The notes: generated by a model not told the origin, from the letters alone. Positions 20,108 to 32,320 are shown, numbered from the stretch's first letter. The stretch is 64,000 nucleotides of DNA from Gambelia wislizenii (GCA_030847615.1 JAUMIR010000003.1:75030001-75094000), one strand, 5' to 3'. Made by a program: numbers and translations.

Positions 20108-21120
20108 GATATACCATTTTATGTATAGGAGTGAAAGCTGGACAGTGAAGAAAGCTGCAAGGAAGAAAATCAACTAATTTGAAATATGATGCTAGAGAAG
20201 AGACTGCTAAAAAGTCCATTGAATGGGTCTTAGAGCAAATCAAGCCTGAATGTTCATTAGGAGTGAAGATGGCTAAACTGAGGAAATTATCAGACAGACC
20301 CTTAGGGTCTGTTTCTGCCCACTACCCCCCACCCTGCTCCACTCCTATTCCTCCATGGAATAAAGAGAAAAGTTTCACACACCTACCTTAATTCCACTGC
20401 AGGAACTAGCTCCCCCTCCCTTCGCTGTCCGGTCGTAAATGCAGCCATCTTAAGACTGCTTTTACGACCGGGAACTCAAATCCCGGCCATTCTCACAAGA
20501 GAATGGCTGGGAGGGAAATTTAAAAATACCCCCCCCCAGCTGTCAAAACTCAAAACCAACCACAAAACCCAATTTTAAAAAATAAAAGCTACGCAGGGAG
20601 GGGGGGGAGAGTTTAACTTACCTTGTCGTCCGGATCGCACCCAGAAATGTCCAGCAGGGACCTCCCAGTGATGTCACAGCCAGTTGTCATCCTGGGAGCA
20701 CAACAGGGCTCCTGTTCACTCACCCCTCATTCTGTTATAATAACGGAACAGGCCTCTTATTCATGGATTTTTCCATGAATAAGAGGAAGCGGGGGAGGAA
20801 TAGAAGCAGAATAGGAGCATCCCAGGACAGGGATGACGTAGTCTAAAAGGTAAGCCTTTTAGTGATCTCCTGTTGTCCCTGTCCTGGGATATTTTTACCA
20901 TACTTGGGACATACCATACTTACCAAGTACTTTACTGTACTTGGAACATGAGATGATATGGCTCATTGGAAAAGATTATAATACTTGGCAAAGTGGAAGG
21001 CAGTAGGAAAAGAAGAAGCCACAACCTTGAGCTGGCAAGACTTGAGCATGGCTTTTGATGGCTAGGGCTCTTGGAGGTCTCTCATTCATATGGTTGCCAT
21101 AGGTCAACATGGAGGTGATA
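20108..21120 (+). mobile_element. BovB (RTE) LINE 3' end, interrupted
   Basis: The left portion (20108-20281) has GTGAAAGCTGGACAGTGAAGA and GGGTCTTAGAGCAAATCAAG. The right portion (20940-21120) has TTGGCAAAGTGGAAGGCAGT, TTGGAGGTCTCTCATTCATA and GGTTGCCATAGGTCAACATG. Together they follow the known order of the BovB ORF2 end and tail. The reading frame is destroyed. A 600-bp hairpin-rich element separates the two portions. Confidence 0.75.
20282..20890. mobile_element. about 609-bp hairpin-rich non-autonomous transposon, copy 1
   Basis: It begins GGAAATTATCAGA, the same end as 26300-26910, with which it shares length, order and several blocks such as CACACCTACCTT, GATCGCACC, GGAACAGG and GTGATCTCCTG. 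Internal stems lie at 20429-20444/20456-20471, 20487-20506 and 20753-20766/20773-20786. The right terminal repeat is missing or altered. It is inserted in a BovB copy and is therefore younger than that copy. Confidence 0.65.
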
Positions 21121-21354
21121 GCAAATAGCAGCAACAAAGCCTTCCCCAACCCCCAACCTGGTGCCCTACAGATATGTTGAACTACAACTCTTATCATGGT
21201 GCATGGGCATGAGATATGGTGTACTCCCACAGTTATGGAGGGGCACAGGTTTAATTGCTCCCATTGCTAGTTCACATTTGTAGCAGCACAGAGTTATGGC
21301 TCCCATTGGACAAAACCACATCTATGCAGGGACAAAAGAGATCAAAATTGTATA

Positions 21355-21475
21355 TTTCCTGAAGAAGAGCCATTGACACAGCAACCTTTAACATATGAAT
21401 GTTCGTTTCAAAGGTGCTACAACATCCTTTTACATACTGATATTCCAGACTAACACTACCATGGCTTTGAATTCT
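21355..21475 (+). repeat. interspersed repeat tail, diverged copy
   Basis: It contains CCTGAAGAAGAGCCATTGAC, CGTTTCAAAGGTGCTACAAC and CCAGACTAACACTACCATGG. This fits the general form of the repeat tails at 19940 and 32903 but is more diverged. Confidence 0.4.
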
Positions 21476-21987
21476 ACATATGAAAGATGGTTCAGGAGGA
21501 CTGATGGAATTCTCCAAGCCATAGGTAGCCATAGTAATTCTCCATAGGTAGGAAGGAGGTTCTGTCCATTTCTGGCCAAGGAAAACCATTGACTGATTTC
21601 AACATGGCTGTGACATTCCAGAAAAATGTTGCATGCCCCTGAATTTGGTTTCTAGATGTGCTTGACGCTTTACTTTGGAGGTGTGAACATCTGGAACTGG
21701 TGAGGTCATGTAACCATGGAAATGCTGGGAGCTATGTAGTCTAAGGTCTTGTATGCCTGACCTCAAATTTCTGAGGCTTTACTATGTAATCAGAACAGCC
21801 AATGAGAATAAGAGACCACACAATATTTCTGGTTTAATTCTTTCCACCCATCCCAGTGATGTCGCAATAGATCAGCAAATGGTATCTGAAGAGGCCAGGT
21901 ACCCAGAGAACACAGAATGGGGAGGATGGAGAATAAGGAAACATTATTGTAGGACTACTGACAGAGCCTTCATGTTTTTCTATTGCT

Positions 21988-22215
21988 CTGTGCCTTCAAA
22001 CCGTTTCCAATTTATGACAATCCTAAGGTGACCCTATCATGCAGTTTTCTTGGAAAGGTTTGTTCAGAGGAGGTTTAATCACCGCCTTTCTCTGAAGCTG
22101 AGACAATGTGACTTGCCCAAAGTTACCCGGTGGGTTTCCATGGCCGAGCAGGGATTCAAACCCTGGTCTTCTGGGTCCTAGTCGAACACTCAAACTACTA
22201 CGCCACACATGCACC
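21988..22215 (-). mobile_element. Sauria-type SINE
   Basis: The plus strand begins with the reverse of a BovB-like tail (GCCTTCAAACCGTTTCCAAT) and passes CCCGGTGGGTTTCCATGGCC. It ends in the tRNA-like head with ACTCAAACTACTACGCCAC. It is nearly full length. Confidence 0.78.
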
Positions 22216-23664
22216 CTTCGTATTATAATAGCCATTGACTAACTAATACTGAACAATAAAATGTAATATAAGAATTGAATATTGCAAACTATATTTAATT
22301 TATGGTCTGTTACAGGACATTTAGTCTAAAAGTCAGATGATGAAGATGCAGAAGGGTGGAAATAAATATGAAAGGATATTAGAAACCTTTGAGCTACGTG
22401 TTACCAGAATTTATGATGATCACAACATACTTGGTTGTGTCCATATACCTGGCTGTGTGCCTTTCTAGTTTTTCATTGGCTACTGAGTGGTGATTTTTCA
22501 TTCCATAAGAAACTGACTTGTCTTGGGATCTCAATTTATCTGATGCAGCATGAATAGATGGCTGCATGAAGGAAGTAATGGTCAGGTCGTTGCTCTCTAA
22601 AGCCAGACAGAGCTGTTGCTGCAAGCTGTTATTCATCAAGATTGGAGTAATTCATGTCTGGGAAGCTGGCAGCTTAATGTTGCTTGGAGTTGCTGTGATA
22701 CTGAATGGAAACTGAGCTGTACAAGTGGGAAGATCAGAGAATGATTTTCTCCATCCTTTCCACTCACCTCTAGAGAAGCTGACTCCCTGGGAGACAGAGG
22801 GGCTATGAAATCTTCAAAGGCAGGGAGACTGTATCCTTACTTTATTCCAAACACTATTTGGTCTCAGTTTCTATGAAGCAGTTTGCCAGTACTCTTCACT
22901 AATAGACAGGTGATAAATATGATCAAGAGAATCAGTGAATTAAGAAGAGTTGGTCGATACCAGCCTAGTCAATTCAGCAAATAAATAAATAAATAAATAA
23001 ATAAATATGTTACTGAAAGATCAGAAGTTCCTGACAGTGCCTGTACCATCTTTTGAAATTCAGATTTTTGAGATGATGCAATAGGAATTCATAATTCTGG
23101 AGTATCTAAAAACATTTTTTCAAAAAGCCAAAAAATGTTGAGCACTCTCAAAAGCCCTATTTTAACTGGAAAGTTTGTTGTGTTTTGCAGGTCTACATGG
23201 TTGTAGATGTCACAGAAGACTTCCCAGCTGGCTTGGTCTGATAAAACACACAACAGCAATCACATTTGCTATTTTGCACCCTAGTGCTAGATTATTTAGT
23301 GTCTCCTGGATCATGCCACACACTTACAGTGTCTATTTTAAAGGAATGTTTGACTGTAAATAGCCTAGCTTAAGCTAGATAAGATGTTTTATATCATAAC
23401 AAGTGATGCGATTTCCTACATCTTATTGTGTTTCACTAGAAACATATGGGCAATGTGGTTGGAATTAGCAAGTCCCTATCATAAGCTGGTTGTCAAAAAT
23501 TATTAGTAAGAGGATGGTGATGGCAATGGTAGGAATTTGGGAAAACAGTAGTGATCTTTGCTTTTTTAAAAAAACAACTTTTGGATTGGTAAATTTCTAG
23601 GGCCTCAGTATTCTAAATGCTGTTTTAAATGCACACACCTATTCTCCAATTTACTGTTTTGTGT
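22216..23664. other. no gene seen, one (AAAT)n microsatellite
   Basis: The AAAT run lies at 22979-23006. Otherwise there is no recognised repeat and no exon. Confidence 0.45.
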
Positions 23665-24432
23665 GCATTTGGAAGACTTCACAAAAGAGTCTGGAGCAAT
23701 AAACACCTGAGGCAAAGCACAAAAATCAGTGTGTATAGAGCCATCGTACTGTCTATCCTCCTTTATGGATCTGAAACATGGGTCACCTATCGCCACCACC
23801 TACGACTCCTCGAGCGCTTTCATCAGCGCTGTCTACGCACAATCCTAAATATACACTGGACTGACTATGTGACGAATGTTGCTGTCCTTGAGCAAGCAGG
23901 GATCACCAGCATTGAGGCCATGATATTGAGAACATAGCTGCGCTGGGCAGGGCACGTTTCTAGGATGGAGGACCATCGCCTCCCAAAAATACTACTCTAC
24001 GGTGAACTCGCCACGGGTCAGCGTAAGAGGGGCGCTCCAAAAAAGCGATACAAAGACTCCCTGAAACAACATCTCAGGCTTGGCCAAATTGATCACCAAC
24101 AGTGGTCCGCCCTGGCCTCACATCGGGAGGCATGGAGACGCATTATCCACAATGCTGCAGCCTTATTTGAGAACTCACGACGAACAAGTCTTGAAGAGAA
24201 ACGACAACGCAGAAAGAATCACAACCCAAAAACATCACCCAAGGAGACCTTCTGCTGTGCTTTTTGCAACCGGACTTGTTTATCTCGGATTGGCCTTTTT
24301 AGTCATCAGCGCGCTTGCAGAAAGCGCGGGATGAGTCCTTCCTGAATCTTCGTTTGCGAAGAAAAGCCAGAGAGAGAGAGAGAGAGACCTTATACTATGC
24401 TGATTTGGAATAAATTGACTGACTGACTGATT
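23665..24432 (+). mobile_element. non-LTR retrotransposon 3' end, copy 1 (LINE, family uncertain)
   Basis: The ORF2 C-terminus reads [20 protein letters not shown], then a TAG stop (about 23936) and, beyond it, [30 protein letters not shown] and a terminal zinc finger [20 protein letters not shown] plus C. That finger has C-x2-C-x12-H-x3-C spacing. The 3' end is CTTCGTTTGCGAAGAAAAGC, a GA run and (TGAC)n. Two more copies and one end fragment lie at 40733, 47024 and 39254. The stop is absent from copy 2, so it is a private mutation. The clade (RTE-like, L2-like or other) is not decided. Confidence 0.75.
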
Positions 24433-26299
24433 AATGTTGGACCTATTTTGATCACTTTCAGCATTCTCATAGTATCAAGACAGGTAGCTAAACCGTGTTA
24501 ATCTAGTGCTGCACACACTAAAGTGTCCAGCTTTACAGATCTTTTCACAAACAAGCATAGAGATCAATAATACCTGGAGGTGAAGATTTTCCTTGATTTA
24601 GTCCCTTTCTCTGATAGAAGAATACTCTCAAGCTCTTGGTACCCTCTAGAAAATGTCCTTTGCATATTTTTGCCTTGCTGTAAAAGAAAAAAGGCTACAA
24701 ACCAATAGTAAGATGCAGTTTGCCATTATTTTTCCCAACTTTGTTTGTCTGGAGCGCATCCCAGAGTGCTCACCTTTTGTCTGTACAGATTTCTGAGTAG
24801 ATGTGAGAGAAGGATAGATTTGTGTTGGTTTCTTTTCTTTCTTGAGCCTGAATCTTGATATCTGATGCATCCCCCAAATCCATTGTTTGTGCTGAATCTA
24901 AAAGCTAGTGCAGGTTTCCAGTTGGGATTTTGTTTATGCTGGATTGTATCATGCAAATGACTGTCCTATTAAACCAAAACATGAACTCTAATTTCCCTTC
25001 TGGAAGTAATTTATATATTTCATTTGAATGATTTATATGTCGCTCTTTGGCTGAGCTTTCATGGCTCCTATTTGGGGCCCCTCTACTTCAAAGGCCTTTC
25101 AGGATGAGAAATTCTCCACACTTGTCCATGAACATCAAGTGGAAGATCCTAAATTATTAAATTTATGTTTTTTTGTTGCAGTGGCTTCCAGCTGTCACTC
25201 TGATCTGTGCCTTTTGAGGTCCACACCATGCTTTATAGTCCACTCTATATTTTATGCTTTAAAGTCTGATCTGTGTCTTACTAAGTTCCGCTGTGTGGGA
25301 AATTTATGGGCAGAATCTTTTAGTGGATTATTTGTGCATAAGTCTCTTTTTTGATAGGGCCACAGGACTATTCTCGTGCTCTTTGAATCCCATTCAAAAT
25401 CTTGTTCTCTACAGCCGTCAGGCCCTGGGAGGGGCAGATGCTGCTCCTTACTGGTGGAGAGGGGAAGAGAGGAGAGACAATTCAGAGGAGGAGGAAGCAG
25501 CTGGTCTTCATTCAGAGGGGAAGAAAAACCACAGTGCACTCCATCTGGGAGCACATCCTCATTTCTTTCTGCTTAGGAGCCCAGATCAGCTGCCTCTTTC
25601 TCCTCTGAACTGCTTTCTCCTTTCTCCATTAGTAGCCTCTCAGTAATGGGGGTGCAGGGGGAGGAAGACATGGAACTATGCAGACTGAACATTAACCTAC
25701 ACCAATGTGGTGTAGGATCTTCGCATATATTTAATAATTTTTTAAAAATAAAAAACCTGTACCATTACACATATTTTCTCTTTTAAAAAGCTTGTGTTAA
25801 ACATTGTATTTTGCTTGATTGACTGGATAGAATCGATCTTTTACTCGTGAGATTGACATTGAAAGAAAACTCCAGAATTTCAGGATTTTGATGGCAGCCA
25901 GAATGATACATTCAACAGCAGATCTAGGTCTGGGAACCCCACCTTGTCACAAAGTCTGCAGAGTGGCAAGGTCAGTAGACATTTTGCACTAGATCAGCAA
26001 CAGATATGAGAAAGTGCTTAGTTCTTCCCTTACCACTGCTTTTTGTCTAAAGTCCCCAGTTTCCAGATGCATTTCCACCATTTAAGAATCTGGACTGCAT
26101 CATGACGGGCTGGGGATGCTGGGGTGGGGGGTTTGCAGAAGAGAAGCAAGCACAGGATAAGTAAAGCATTTCCTCCTGGTCACATTTTGACCCTTACAGA
26201 TTTTTTTCCCCTTCATTCCATAACTTTATTCCCAGTAGCTGTGTTGATGATCTGGTCTCTCAGACTCAATCAGCTGTCAAAGATGTCATTCCAGTCTTA
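24433..26299. other. no gene seen
   Basis: Mixed sequence. The purine-rich stretch near 25440-25540 gives long chance frames on both strands. No domain or splice structure was recognised. Confidence 0.35.
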
Positions 26300-26910
26300 G
26301 GAAATTATCAGATGGGGACCAAAAAAGTATCCTCATCTCGCTATACTGTATCCCACCTCCCTTCCGTCCCTGTCCCGGCACAATACCCCCCCCCCCCCGT
26401 TTCACACTTACCTTGTTCGTGTGACCGCCCCCTCCCCTCGGCAGCCAGGAGTGAATGGAGCTTGAGCAGAGCCCCATTAACTTCCTGGTTTGAGTTCCTG
26501 GCCATTCTTGCGAGAGAATGAGCACATGGGAAATTCAAAAATAAAAAGGAAAATAATGATCAAAAAGTGACAGCAAGCACACACAAAAAAGTTTTTAAAA
26601 TACAAGTAACCTGAGGAGGGGGGAAAGGGTGTCACTTACCTGGATGTCCCGATCGCACCTGGAAGTGTTCGGCAGAGACCTCCCTCCGTGGCTGGCATTG
26701 CACCAGCATAACAGGGCTCCTTTTCGCACACTTGTGATTCTGTGACAGGAACGGAACGGGTGATCTATTGATGGCTTAAGCCATCAATAAAAAGGAACAT
26801 GGACGGAATGGAAGCAGCATGGGACTAGGATAACATCGTCTGAAAAGTTTGCCCTTTGGTGATCTCCTCGCGTTCCTGGAACACCTTATTAAAGGTGTCT
26901 GATAATCTCC
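26300..26910. mobile_element. 611-bp hairpin-rich non-autonomous transposon, copy 2
   Basis: The ends GGAAATTATCAGA and TCTGATAATCTCC are inverted repeats. Internal stems are CCAGGAGTGAATGG/CCATTAACTTCCTGG (26445-26488), CATTCT/AGAATG (26504-26520), a 22-base perfect palindrome ATTGATGGCTTAAGCCATCA plus AT (26767-26788), and a near-terminal ACACCTT/AAGGTGT. It contains a run of 14 C. It is homologous to copy 1 at 20282 but the hairpin arms differ. Confidence 0.68.
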
Positions 26911-28207
26911 CTAGTTGTATGGCTGTATAACATTCAGTTCTACACTAGTAGGTAGGGTTTGTGCCTTCTATTGAAGGCCTGTTTACTTTGTTTGCATTTG
27001 CATTCTTTGTTTCTCTGTGTCTGATTCCATGCTCTCAAAAAACTGCTTTTCAAATAAATATGTTAGCATTGCCCAAATATTCCTAGATGTTGTACTTGGG
27101 CAGTCTTTGATATGCATTTCTCCTAAGCTTTAAAATTGCCATGGTGTTTATGTCACCATATAGCTGCATGGCAACTGGGGTTGAGACTGGTGTGATAGCC
27201 TAGGCATTTTAAACTGGCAAGAAAAGCTGCCTTCCTTTGGTAGAATTATTACTTCTAGTGCAACTCACTTAGATGTATTTTTAAAATTGGTAAGTGGACT
27301 CATGTCAGCCAACACCAGGCCAACTGAGAATTGTTTACTTTTATTCCTTTTGTGAACCTGAGAAAAAAAGAAACAAAAATCTACTGGAGCAGCTCCTAAC
27401 AAAATTGTTAAGAGTGGATTGGAAAAACAAGGTGAAATAGGATACCCAGTAGAAGCAAGGGTAGTGTAGCAGTGGTAGTTTTTTGGGGTAGAACCAGAAC
27501 ATAGGAAACTTATCTTTTTTTGGACCACAACTCACAGAATCAGCTAGGTGGCATGACCAGTAGCCATGTTGCCTGTAGGATTCTATGAACTGTAGCCACA
27601 ACATTGAATCCTTCAGGACTATGGTTAGAACTACAGAAAATACATCACACAAAAGTGCTAGAGTGGAGCAGAGAGTGAATTTTACCTGGTTAGTCCTGTT
27701 TTCCTCTTTCTCAATAGGATGGCAACCCTCCTGAATATGTGTTTGCTTTTCAGCTGGGTTGTGATTTTCAAACATTGTGTGTTGTAACAGACGGTGCCTT
27801 GGGCATCCTCTCAAAACAGGGTGAAGGAGGCAAAGAGAATGTTGCCTTTTTAAAAATTGGCTGAAGGAAGATAGTTCCAACCAAGTTCTTTGGGAGGAAC
27901 ATGTCTCTGGAAGCAGAAGTTGCATCACAGCCTCCTGCAGTGACATGCTGATGCAGTTTAAAGCAGTGTTGGACACCCATTATAAATAAAGGAAGCTCTT
28001 TAAGGTGCCACCTAGGAAGGGAAGATAGGCATGAGCAGAAAGTGTGGGGAAAACAAGGCCTTATTTTAGACACTGAGAGGCCCTGATCAGAATATTCATG
28101 TGAGGCTCTTTCCTTGGGTTGGTGTGGTATATAGTTGTTAAGAGTTTAGGACTGAGGCTGAGAAAATCCAAGTTTCAGTCCTAGCTCAGCCCTGAACATC
28201 ACTAGTA
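26911..28207. other. no gene seen; one MITE scrap
   Basis: At 27508-27606 the arms TTTTGGACCACAACTC and GAACTGTAGCCACAA look like the same MITE family as 5748-5828. A 211-codon minus-strand frame covering it has no recognisable domain. Confidence 0.4.
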
Positions 28208-28431
28208 GGCTGCAGCCACACTACAGAAATAATGCAGTTTGACACCACTTTAACTGCCATGGCTCACTGCTGTGGAATTCTGGGATTTGTAGTTTTGTGA
28301 GAGATTTAGCCTTCTCTGTCAGAGAGCTCTGGTGCCACAAAAAACTACAAACCCCAGGATTCTGTAGGATGGAACCACGATAGTTAAAGTGGTGTCGAAC
28401 TGCATTATTTCTGCAGTGTGGCAGCAGCCAG
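28208..28431. mobile_element. palindromic hAT-type MITE, about 224 bp
   Basis: The arms ACAGAAATAATGCAGTTTGA plus CACCACTTTAAC and GTTAAAGTGGTGTCGAACTG plus CATTATTTCTGC are reverse complements with one mismatch. The inner parts also pair (GGAATTCTGGGATTTGTAG with CTACAAACCCCAGGATTC). This is a very common squamate element type. It has no coding capacity. Confidence 0.8.
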
Positions 28432-30861
28432 GTGGCTTTGGCCTCATCTTCCTCACAGCCTAATCTTCCTCATAGTGTAGTAGTGGGGACAAAATTGAGA
28501 AGAAGAGAAGAATTCTGTAAGGTATCTTAGGTTCCTTTGAGGGAAAAAGAGAGATAAACCAAAAAAGAAAAATAGTATTGAGTATGATAGGCCTGGATTG
28601 TTGCTGTTGACACTGTGCGTGACTGCAACCATCTTGTTCATGTTGTCGTGACAAAGGGATGCAGCCACAAGTACAGTTTTCCTTCCATTAGGTTTATGGA
28701 GGTCAAGTTAGTGGGATTTTGGAAGAAATTAGTTGGCAACAATGACAGTGTTGAAGTGGTTCCATCCATGAGTGACCCCCCCCCGCATGTGTGAGGCCCC
28801 TGTGACCCCCCCCCCCCAAGCCCTGGGAAAAGAAACCAGGACTTTTCCAGTGTTAGGTGCCGAATTCAACCAGTTGTTCCTCTTTCTTGGTAGAAGGACA
28901 AGATAGCAGAATGTACAGGTGACATCAGTCAACAAAATTTAAAAGCGTCTGCTGCCCCCTGCTGGCTAAAATTAAGCTGTAATGCTAGTCCCCCCCCTTT
29001 TCTGGATTGCTGCCAGATGTGGGTTTTATTGAGCAATCATCCAGATATCATCATCTTCCACTCCTGTGTTTTCCCACTGTTTCTTTGATTGTTACTAGTA
29101 GGACCCATCCACTTAGAAGCACCCTTAGATTCCATTTGTTATTTTTTTTTTAAAAAAAGGCTTGAAAACTGTGGAGTGGGTCGTGTGTGTGTGTGTGTGT
29201 GTGTGTGTGTCTTCATGTGTAAGTAATCTTGTGATGCAGAAATTCACAGTGACCGCTCATCACTTGCACATTAGCTGTGGAGCAAGAAATTGCATGAAAG
29301 TTGGGATATGGCAGGAAAAACATTAAAACCACTAATGGTTGTCCTCTTTATTGCTTCTGATTAGGAATTATGGAAGTCCTGCTATAGGGCTGCCAAATGT
29401 CATATTTAATAAATCAACAGTGGCCAGGCGTTTTTGGACTAAGAATACCTCTGCTTCTAGAGATAGGAAAGACAAGAATGTGCCAACTATTCTTATCCTG
29501 GTCCCTTCCAAACCCTCTGTGAGAGTGCTACTCAAAGTGGTCACCTGTGGCCTGGTGCTTGTTTATCAGTTGCTGGTTCCTGGAGAGTTTCCATGAAAAA
29601 AAAGAAATAGGTACAAGTGAGTACAAATGTGGTAGCATTCTGGCACACTGGGTGGAAAAGTCTGCCCCCTCCCCCATCATGTAGCTTGAGAAACTGCTCT
29701 ATGCTGCTCGAGATGGAAAAAAGTTATTAATAAGGAAGAAAAGACAAGCTAGGAACAGTTTGCTTTTGCCTGAGCCTATTGGGAAGGATAAGATTCTGAT
29801 CCTCCTTCTGCTTCCCCCACTGCTGACTTAATTGAGTGAAAAGGAAGAAAGTGGAGGGAGGAGAGATAAACTGGGACATTTTAGAAGCAATTGAAAAATT
29901 GGGACAACAAAAGATTAATCAGGACTATCCTTGCCAAATTAGGACAGTTAGGGGATATGAAACCTACAGGAGCACTGTAACATCTTTAAAAGATGTATTG
30001 TTGCTGCTAGGAACTTTTGAGAAATGGAAGATACCCTTGTTGCATCATTCCTTATATTATGAATATTTACATGCACTTCTAAATTGTAGGTGGCCTGGGT
30101 CAGGAAAGTTGGGGAGGTGGAAAGTACTAGAACACAAGCCCATGGACACCAGACTTTCAATGTAATTGCATAAGATTCTGATATTTTACCTGTAAGTGAA
30201 CTGGTATGTGTGATAAGATAAATGTCATACCTGATCAGTTTTGCAGGGGATAACTGATGCCGGTGTTGTTGTTGTCTGGAGTTCCATTTGTTGCCAGTGT
30301 TGTTGTTGTCTGGAGTTCCATTGACACCCAACAGGTCAGGCCATCATCCTCTGTCAAGTGTCATTTGCTTAAATTAAAAGGCTGTAAAAGACAGCTGGGG
30401 ACTAGGGACAGAAAATAGTTCCTTGATTTCATGCCTTTACAGAGAGGCGTTCAGAACTCTTGACCACTAATACACTTTTCCAGGGGACCTTGCCATTTTT
30501 AATAATTTAATTTCTGATGCAGCAATTGGGAACATCTGAAAAAGAGAAAGAAATTTTGGAAAAACCAGGAAAAAAAATAGCTTATTCCACTTTTGAAGTT
30601 AATTCTTTAGTTGTTCCCAGTGCTCTCCCCGTACTGGTGGATCATTTTTCCACATATTTGAATGAATGTCCTTAGTAACCTGTGTGTCTAGGCATTCTGT
30701 AGATTATTATATGATTGATTGGACGTTTTCATTCAATCAGTGAAATATTAAGACAAAAGATTTCTGTTTTTTTCATAGTTAAGCTTCAGTTCTTTTTGTA
30801 ACTCATCCTACATAGGAAGGCAGTAGGATTTTTAAATGTGTATGCATTTAAATTGTGTGAC
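28432..30861. other. no gene seen; (GT)n and a 34-bp tandem repeat
   Basis: A GT dinucleotide run lies at 29183-29210. A 34-base unit containing GTTGTTGTTGTCTGGAGTTC is repeated at 30263-30296 and 30297-30322. No exon, RNA gene or transposon was recognised in the rest. Confidence 0.5.
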
Positions 30862-32320
30862 ATGTAAAGGATTGCCAGCAGACTGGAGGAGGGCAAACGT
30901 TGTTCCCATCTTCAAAAAGGGGAAAAAAGAGGATCCCAACAACTATCGTCCAGTTAGTCTGACATCAATACCAGGGAAGATTCTAGAACAGATCATTAAA
31001 CAGAGAGTCTGTGAACATTTAGAAGGCAATGCCATAATCACAAAAAGTCAGCATGGGTTTCAGAGAAACAAGTCATGCCAGACTAATCTGATCTCTTTTT
31101 TTGATAAAGTTACCAGCTTGGTAGATGAAGGGAATGCTGTGGACATTGCATACCTTGATTTCAGTAAGGCCTTTGACAAGGTTCCCCATGACATTCTTGC
31201 AAACAAGCTTGTAGAATGTGGGCTAGACAAGTTAACTGTTCAATGGATTTGTAATTGGTTGACCGGCCGAACCCAAAGGGTGCTCAGCAATGGCTCCTCT
31301 TCATCTTGGAAAGATGTGACCAGTGGGGTGCCACAGGGTTCTGTCCTGGGACCAGTGCTATTCAACATCTTTATCAATGACTTGGATGAGGAAATTAGGG
31401 GCATACTTACCAAATTTGCAGATGACACCAAATTAGGAGGAGTAGCTAATACCCTGGAGGACAGGATCAAAATTCAGAATGACCTGGATAGACTGGAGAG
31501 CTGGGCCAAAGCTAACAAAATGAAATTCAATACGGAGAAATGTAAAGTACTGCATTTAGGGCGGAAAAATGAAATGCATAAATATAGGATGGGAGAGACC
31601 TGGCTGAATGAGACTACGTGCGAAAGGGATCTAGGAGTCCTAGTAGACCACAAGTTGAACATGAGCCAACAGTGTGATGCGGCAGCTAAAAAGGCCAATG
31701 CAATTTTGGGCTGTATCAATAGAAGTATAGTGTCTAGATCAAGGGAAGTAATAGTGCCACTCTATTCTGCCTTGGTCAGACCTCACTTAGAATACTGTGT
31801 CCAGTTCTGGGCACCACAATTCAGAAAGGATATTGACAAATTGGAGCGTGTCCAGAGGAGGGTGACTAAAATGGTGAAAGTTCTGGAAACCATGCCTTAT
31901 GAGGAGAGACTTAGGGAGCTGGGTATGTTTAGCCTGGAAAAAAGACGGTTTAGAGGCGATATGATAGCCCTGTTTAAGTATTTGAAGGGATGTCATGCTG
32001 AGGATGGAGCAGGCTTGTTTTCTGCTGCTCCAGAGACTGGAACACGGAGCAATGGGTGCAAGCTCCAGGAACAGAGATTCCACCTCAACATTAGGAGGAA
32101 CTTTTTGACAGTAAGAGCTGTTCGGCAGTGGAACGCACTCCCTCGGAGCGTGGTGGGGTCTCCTTCCTTGGAGGTCTTTAAACAGAGGCTGGATGGCCAT
32201 CTGTCGGGGATGCTTTGATTGTGATTTCCTGCGTGGCAGGGGGGTTGGACTGGATGGCCCTCGTGGTCTCTTCCAACTCTGCAATTCTATGATTCTATGA
32301 TTCTATGATTCTATGATTCT
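30862..32320 (+). mobile_element. CR1 LINE, 5'-truncated, intact 3' end
   Basis: The CR1 sequence opens abruptly at GGATTGCCAGCAGACTGGAG and runs without break to the CR1 untranslated end. It finishes in the octamer repeat ATTCTATG (about four copies, 32284-32320), which is the hallmark CR1 3' terminus. The length of about 1.46 kb is a common truncation. It lies in the sense orientation in the intron and its end is 301 bases before the first SLIT1 exon seen here. Confidence 0.93.
30863..32218 (+). CDS. CR1 ORF2 reverse transcriptase, C-terminal about 450 residues, uninterrupted
   Basis: The frame is open from the truncation point to a TGA at 32216. Reverse transcriptase blocks in order are DPNNYRPVSLTSIPGKILEQ, AYLDFSKAFDKVPHD (catalytic Asp), GVPQGSVLGPVLFNIFINDL, FADDTKLGG (catalytic FADD box) and GVLVDHKLNMS. 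The C-terminal domain follows with MPYEERLRELGMFSLEKRRF and KQRLDGHLSGML. The endonuclease and the first reverse transcriptase residues are missing, so the protein could not act alone. The nearest ATG at 30836 lies in flanking DNA and is not a native start. The lack of stops or frameshifts suggests a young insertion. Confidence 0.9.
   Translation, partial: CKGLPADWRRANVVPIFKKGKKEDPNNYRPVSLTSIPGKILEQIIKQRVCEHLEGNAIITKSQHGFQRNKSCQTNLISFFDKVTSLVDEGNAVDIAYLDFSKAFDKVPHDILANKLVECGLDKLTVQWICNWLTGRTQRVLSNGSSSSWKDVTSGVPQGSVLGPVLFNIFINDLDEEIRGILTKFADDTKLGGVANTLEDRIKIQNDLDRLESWAKANKMKFNTEKCKVLHLGRKNEMHKYRMGETWLNETTCERDLGVLVDHKLNMSQQCDAAAKKANAILGCINRSIVSRSREVIVPLYSALVRPHLEYCVQFWAPQFRKDIDKLERVQRRVTKMVKVLETMPYEERLRELGMFSLEKRRFRGDMIALFKYLKGCHAEDGAGLFSAAPETGTRSNGCKLQEQRFHLNIRRNFLTVRAVRQWNALPRSVVGSPSLEVFKQRLDGHLSGML

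Noticed and set aside
25293..25646. 117-codon open frame in purine-rich DNA
   Set aside because: Opposite-strand and shifted frames are equally open, so it follows from base composition.
27341..27976. 211-codon open frame on the minus strand
   Set aside because: No domain, no homologue recognised, composition like translated non-coding DNA, and it crosses a MITE remnant.
32284..32320. Octamer tandem repeat ATTCTATG as an independent satellite
   Set aside because: It is the regular 3' end of the CR1 element.
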